A stretch of 25,396 bases of DNA, from assembly GCA_039177555.1 (NCBI GenBank), contig JBCDFV010000055.1, forward strand, positions 1-25,396, given 5' to 3'. This DNA comes from JANQGH01 sp039177555 (GTDB lineage: Bacteria > Pseudomonadota > Alphaproteobacteria > DSM-16000 > Inquilinaceae). A program made the translations under genes and the position numbers. The notes beneath the pieces were generated by a model. That model saw nothing but the letters and a program-made list of their open reading frames with translations. It ran no database searches and had not been told where the DNA came from. Positions 24,122 through 25,396 of this stretch are shown piece after piece; within the stretch, counting starts at the first letter, position 1; each line of letters starts with the position of its first letter.

Positions 24122-24164
24122 TTGACGATCGCTGGCACCCGGTATATAGCAAGTATATTATATA
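24122..24164 (+). promoter_or_regulatory. promoter and AT-rich operator of the arsR gene
   Basis: TTGACG (24122-24127) is followed at 15 or 17 bases by TATATA (24143) or TATAGC (24145). An 11-base dyad TATAT-T-ATATA (24154-24164) comes directly after. This short stretch is strikingly AT-rich for the window. A dyad at the transcription start is where an ArsR-type repressor usually binds its own promoter. Confidence 0.55.
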
Positions 24165-24175
24165 AGAGTTTTGCT

Positions 24176-24532
24176 ATGCACGATATGCCCGATCCCCTGG
24201 ATACGACCTTTTCCGCGCTGGCGGACCCAACGCGCCGCGCCATCCTGGCCCGGCTGACCCTGGGCGAGGCGTCGGTCATGGAACTAGCCGAACCCTTCGA
24301 CATGAGCCAGCCGGCGGTTTCCCGTCACCTCAAGGTGCTTGAGCGGGCCGGTTTGATCTCGCGCGGCCGCGACGCCCAGCGGCGGCCCTGCAGGCTGGAG
24401 GCGGCGCCGTTGGCGCAGGCGAGTGCCTGGCTGGAACGCTATCGCCAGCTTTGGGAAGGCAACTTCCAGCGCCTCGATGCCTTGCTCGACGCGTTGCAGA
24501 GCCAATCCGATCGCGAGCCGAAGGAGGACTAG
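24176..24532 (+). CDS. ArsR family transcriptional regulator
   Basis: A 118-residue winged-helix regulator. The N-terminal part has D-P-T-R-R-A-I-L-A-R-L, and the DNA-reading helix is M-S-Q-P-A-V-S-R-H-L-K-V-L-E-R-A-G-L-I. There are no cysteine metal-binding motifs of the ArsR ELCVCDL kind, so this is likely one of the many metal-independent members that control SRPBCC partner genes. ATG 24176 (AAGAG site) is chosen; ATG 24185 is possible. The stop is 3 bases before the next gene. The AT-rich dyad upstream suggests autorepression. The inducer is unknown. Confidence 0.92.
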   Translation: MHDMPDPLDTTFSALADPTRRAILARLTLGEASVMELAEPFDMSQPAVSRHLKVLERAGLISRGRDAQRRPCRLEAAPLAQASAWLERYRQLWEGNFQRLDALLDALQSQSDREPKED

Positions 24533-24535
24533 AAG

Positions 24536-25024
24536 ATGGCTGACGCCAAGGCCTTGACGATCACCGCGACCACCGATCGCGAAATCCTCATGACACGTCG
24601 GTTTCAGGCGCCGCCGAACCTACTGTTCGACGCCTTCACTAAGCCTGAACTGGTCAGCCAGTGGCTGTTGGGGCCGCCCGGTTGGACCATGCCGGTCTGC
24701 GAGATCGATTTGCGCGTCGGCGGCGCTTACCGCTACGTCTGGCGCGGCACGGATGGCACCGAAATCGGCGTCGGCGGCGTCTTTCGCGATATCACGCCGC
24801 CGGAACGCCTGGTGGCGACCGAAAAGTACGACATGGCCTGGTATCCGGGCGAGGCCGAGATCACCACGGTCTTCGAGAAGGATGGTGGCGCGACCTGGGT
24901 GAAGACCTTCATGAACTATGACAGCAAGGAAGCCCGCGATGCCGTGCTGGCGTCGCCCATGGAGAGCGGCGTCAGCGGCAGTTACGATCGTCTCGACACG
25001 CTGTTGGCCAGTTTCGCTGCGTAG
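24536..25024 (+). CDS. SRPBCC (AHSA1-like) domain protein
   Basis: A 162-residue START/Bet v1-fold protein of the AHSA1 group. The typical opening R-R-F-Q-A-P-P-N-L-L-F-D-A-F-T-K-P-E-L is followed by Q-W-L-L-G-P-P-G-W, then R-V-G-G-A-Y-R-Y-V-W-R and the F-R-D-I-T-P-P-E-R-L-V core. The C-terminal helix is G-S-Y-D-R-L-D-T-L-L-A. An AAGGAGG ribosome binding site (24521-24527) lies inside the end of the arsR gene, 8 bases from the ATG. The ArsR plus AHSA1 pairing is a recurrent two-gene operon. The fold binds hydrophobic ligands, but the ligand here cannot be read. Confidence 0.92.
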   Translation: MADAKALTITATTDREILMTRRFQAPPNLLFDAFTKPELVSQWLLGPPGWTMPVCEIDLRVGGAYRYVWRGTDGTEIGVGGVFRDITPPERLVATEKYDMAWYPGEAEITTVFEKDGGATWVKTFMNYDSKEARDAVLASPMESGVSGSYDRLDTLLASFAA

Positions 25025-25040
25025 CCGGGCGCGATCCTGC

Positions 25041-25055
25041 GCGTCTGTCAGACGC
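25041..25055. repeat. 15-base dyad after the SRPBCC gene
   Basis: GCGTCTG (25041-25047), T, CAGACGC (25049-25055) is a perfect inverted repeat. It starts 17 bases after the SRPBCC stop and abuts the next hairpin. The one-base centre argues for a protein-bound DNA dyad or part of a larger structure rather than a simple RNA loop. Confidence 0.5.
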
Positions 25056-25089
25056 CCAAAACCGTGTCGCCTTGGCGACTCGGTTTTGG
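25056..25089 (+). terminator. likely terminator hairpin of the arsR-SRPBCC operon
   Basis: CCAAAACCG (25056-25064) pairs with CGGTTTTGG (25081-25089). After one T-T mismatch, inner GTCGCC (25066-25071) pairs with GGCGAC (25074-25079), leaving a short loop. The stem is long and starts 32 bases after the stop. The T-run is inside the 3' arm, not after it, so it may work in both directions or as a transcript end protector. Confidence 0.55.
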
Positions 25090-25388
25090 CCGATCCGGCT
25101 CTAGGTGAACCAGCCCCTCGATTGGATAACTGCCCAACCTGCTCCATTCATCCTGACGACGGACAGGCCGGCCCCCGTCAGGTATCGCTCCGGATCCCGT
25201 GACCTAATCACGGGTATCGCTTCGGGGCCCTTCGGGTCTCTCTGCGGATCCCAATGTGTTCTGAGACGGTAATTCCCTGACAGTTGGTGCCACACCCATG
25301 CGCCCATGGGCGCATGGGTGTGGCCATGCCGCTTCTTGGAGGGCTTAGGATTGTTTTGCCGAACATCCAAGCCACCAGGAGCAAAGAC
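25090..25388. other. non-coding region with several inverted and direct repeats
   Basis: No credible gene is seen. Minus-strand reading frames cross the region, but they are rich in Arg/Pro and run through the palindromes. Structures include CCCGTGA-CCTAA-TCACGGG (25196-25214), the 9-mer GGTATCGCT at 25181 and 25213, CGGATCCC at 25191 and 25245, and the palindrome listed separately. It could be a degraded repeat element or a regulatory region for the gene that starts at 25389. Confidence 0.5.
25289..25324. repeat. 36-base perfect palindrome
   Basis: The left arm GCCACACCCATGCGCCCA (25289-25306) is the exact reverse complement of the right arm (25307-25324), with no spacer. The centre is CCATGG, and CCCATG/CATGGG recurs inside each arm. 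It lies 65 bases before the probable start codon at 25389. A 16-bp RNA hairpin with a four-base loop or a large protein-binding dyad are both possible. Confidence 0.85.
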
Positions 25389-25396
25389 ATGACCAC
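25389..25396 (+). CDS. start of the next gene (partial, cut by window end)
   Basis: ATG ACC AC at 25389 is preceded by AGGAG (25377-25381) at 7 bases, a good ribosome binding site. Only M-T and part of a third codon are present, so the product cannot be named. Confidence 0.45.

Noticed and set aside
25101..25370. 89-codon minus-strand frame near the right edge
   Set aside because: It reads through the 36-bp palindrome and repeat blocks and has no clear ribosome binding site or family feature; more likely a repeat.
1..25396. CRISPR arrays, tRNA or rRNA genes, transposases, phage genes
   Set aside because: I looked for regular repeats, cloverleaf-like segments and mobile-element proteins on both strands and saw none.

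Overview
The window is GC-rich chromosomal core DNA from an alphaproteobacterium. The type is suggested by a CcrM-type (GANTC) DNA methyltransferase, by paired ATP synthase b' and b subunits following subunit c, by a split glycine decarboxylase (GcvPA/GcvPB), and by the neighbourhood CcrM / RNase HII / PA0069-type radical SAM / MoaB / family-4 UDG / ETF-ubiquinone oxidoreductase. The gene set is compatible with a Rhodospirillales-like lineage, but nothing here fixes the genus. I see no tRNA, rRNA, CRISPR array, transposase or phage gene.

Layout. 1-1369 (+): tail of the F0 ATP synthase operon (end of subunit c, b', and a b subunit with a long acidic N-terminal extension). 1449-2258 (+): a PhyH-type dioxygenase. 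2283-6712 (-): the glycine cleavage operon gcvT-gcvH-gcvPA-gcvPB, its genes overlapping or closely packed, preceded by a tandem glycine riboswitch (about 6747-6972) and a likely promoter. 7064-7660 (-): an unrecognised lipoprotein. 7740-11165 (+): ispH, an EpmB/KamA-like radical SAM aminomutase, thrB and rnhA, mostly overlapping by 4 nt. 11162-12739 (-): folB and ccrM, with four GANTC sites clustered at the ccrM start. 13059-15305 (+): a FUSC-type membrane exporter. 15313-18554 (-): rnhB, a PA0069-type radical SAM protein, moaB and a UDG. 18658-22913 (+): ETF-QO, a TPR protein and ispE. 22921-23943 (-): a ferric-iron-type periplasmic binding protein with two Fur-like dyads and a strong hairpin in its upstream region. 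24176-25024 (+): an ArsR regulator plus SRPBCC/AHSA1 protein pair. 25025-25388: non-coding DNA rich in inverted repeats, including a perfect 36-bp palindrome, just before a probable new gene start at 25389.

How the genes work together. Clear functional units are ATP synthesis, glycine catabolism under glycine-riboswitch control, two MEP isoprenoid steps (IspE and IspH, not adjacent), nucleic-acid maintenance (RNase HI, RNase HII, UDG, CcrM), and iron uptake next to an ArsR-controlled pair. Most of this is housekeeping and I did not find a complete new system. The points that merit follow-up are regulatory or structural: the acidic AtpF extension, the GANTC cluster at ccrM, the iron-box and hairpin leader, the UDG lacking two cluster cysteines, and the palindromes at the right edge. 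Several genes appear to start with GTG or TTG (gcvT, ispH, folB, ispE, the iron-binding protein), so automated starts will need care.
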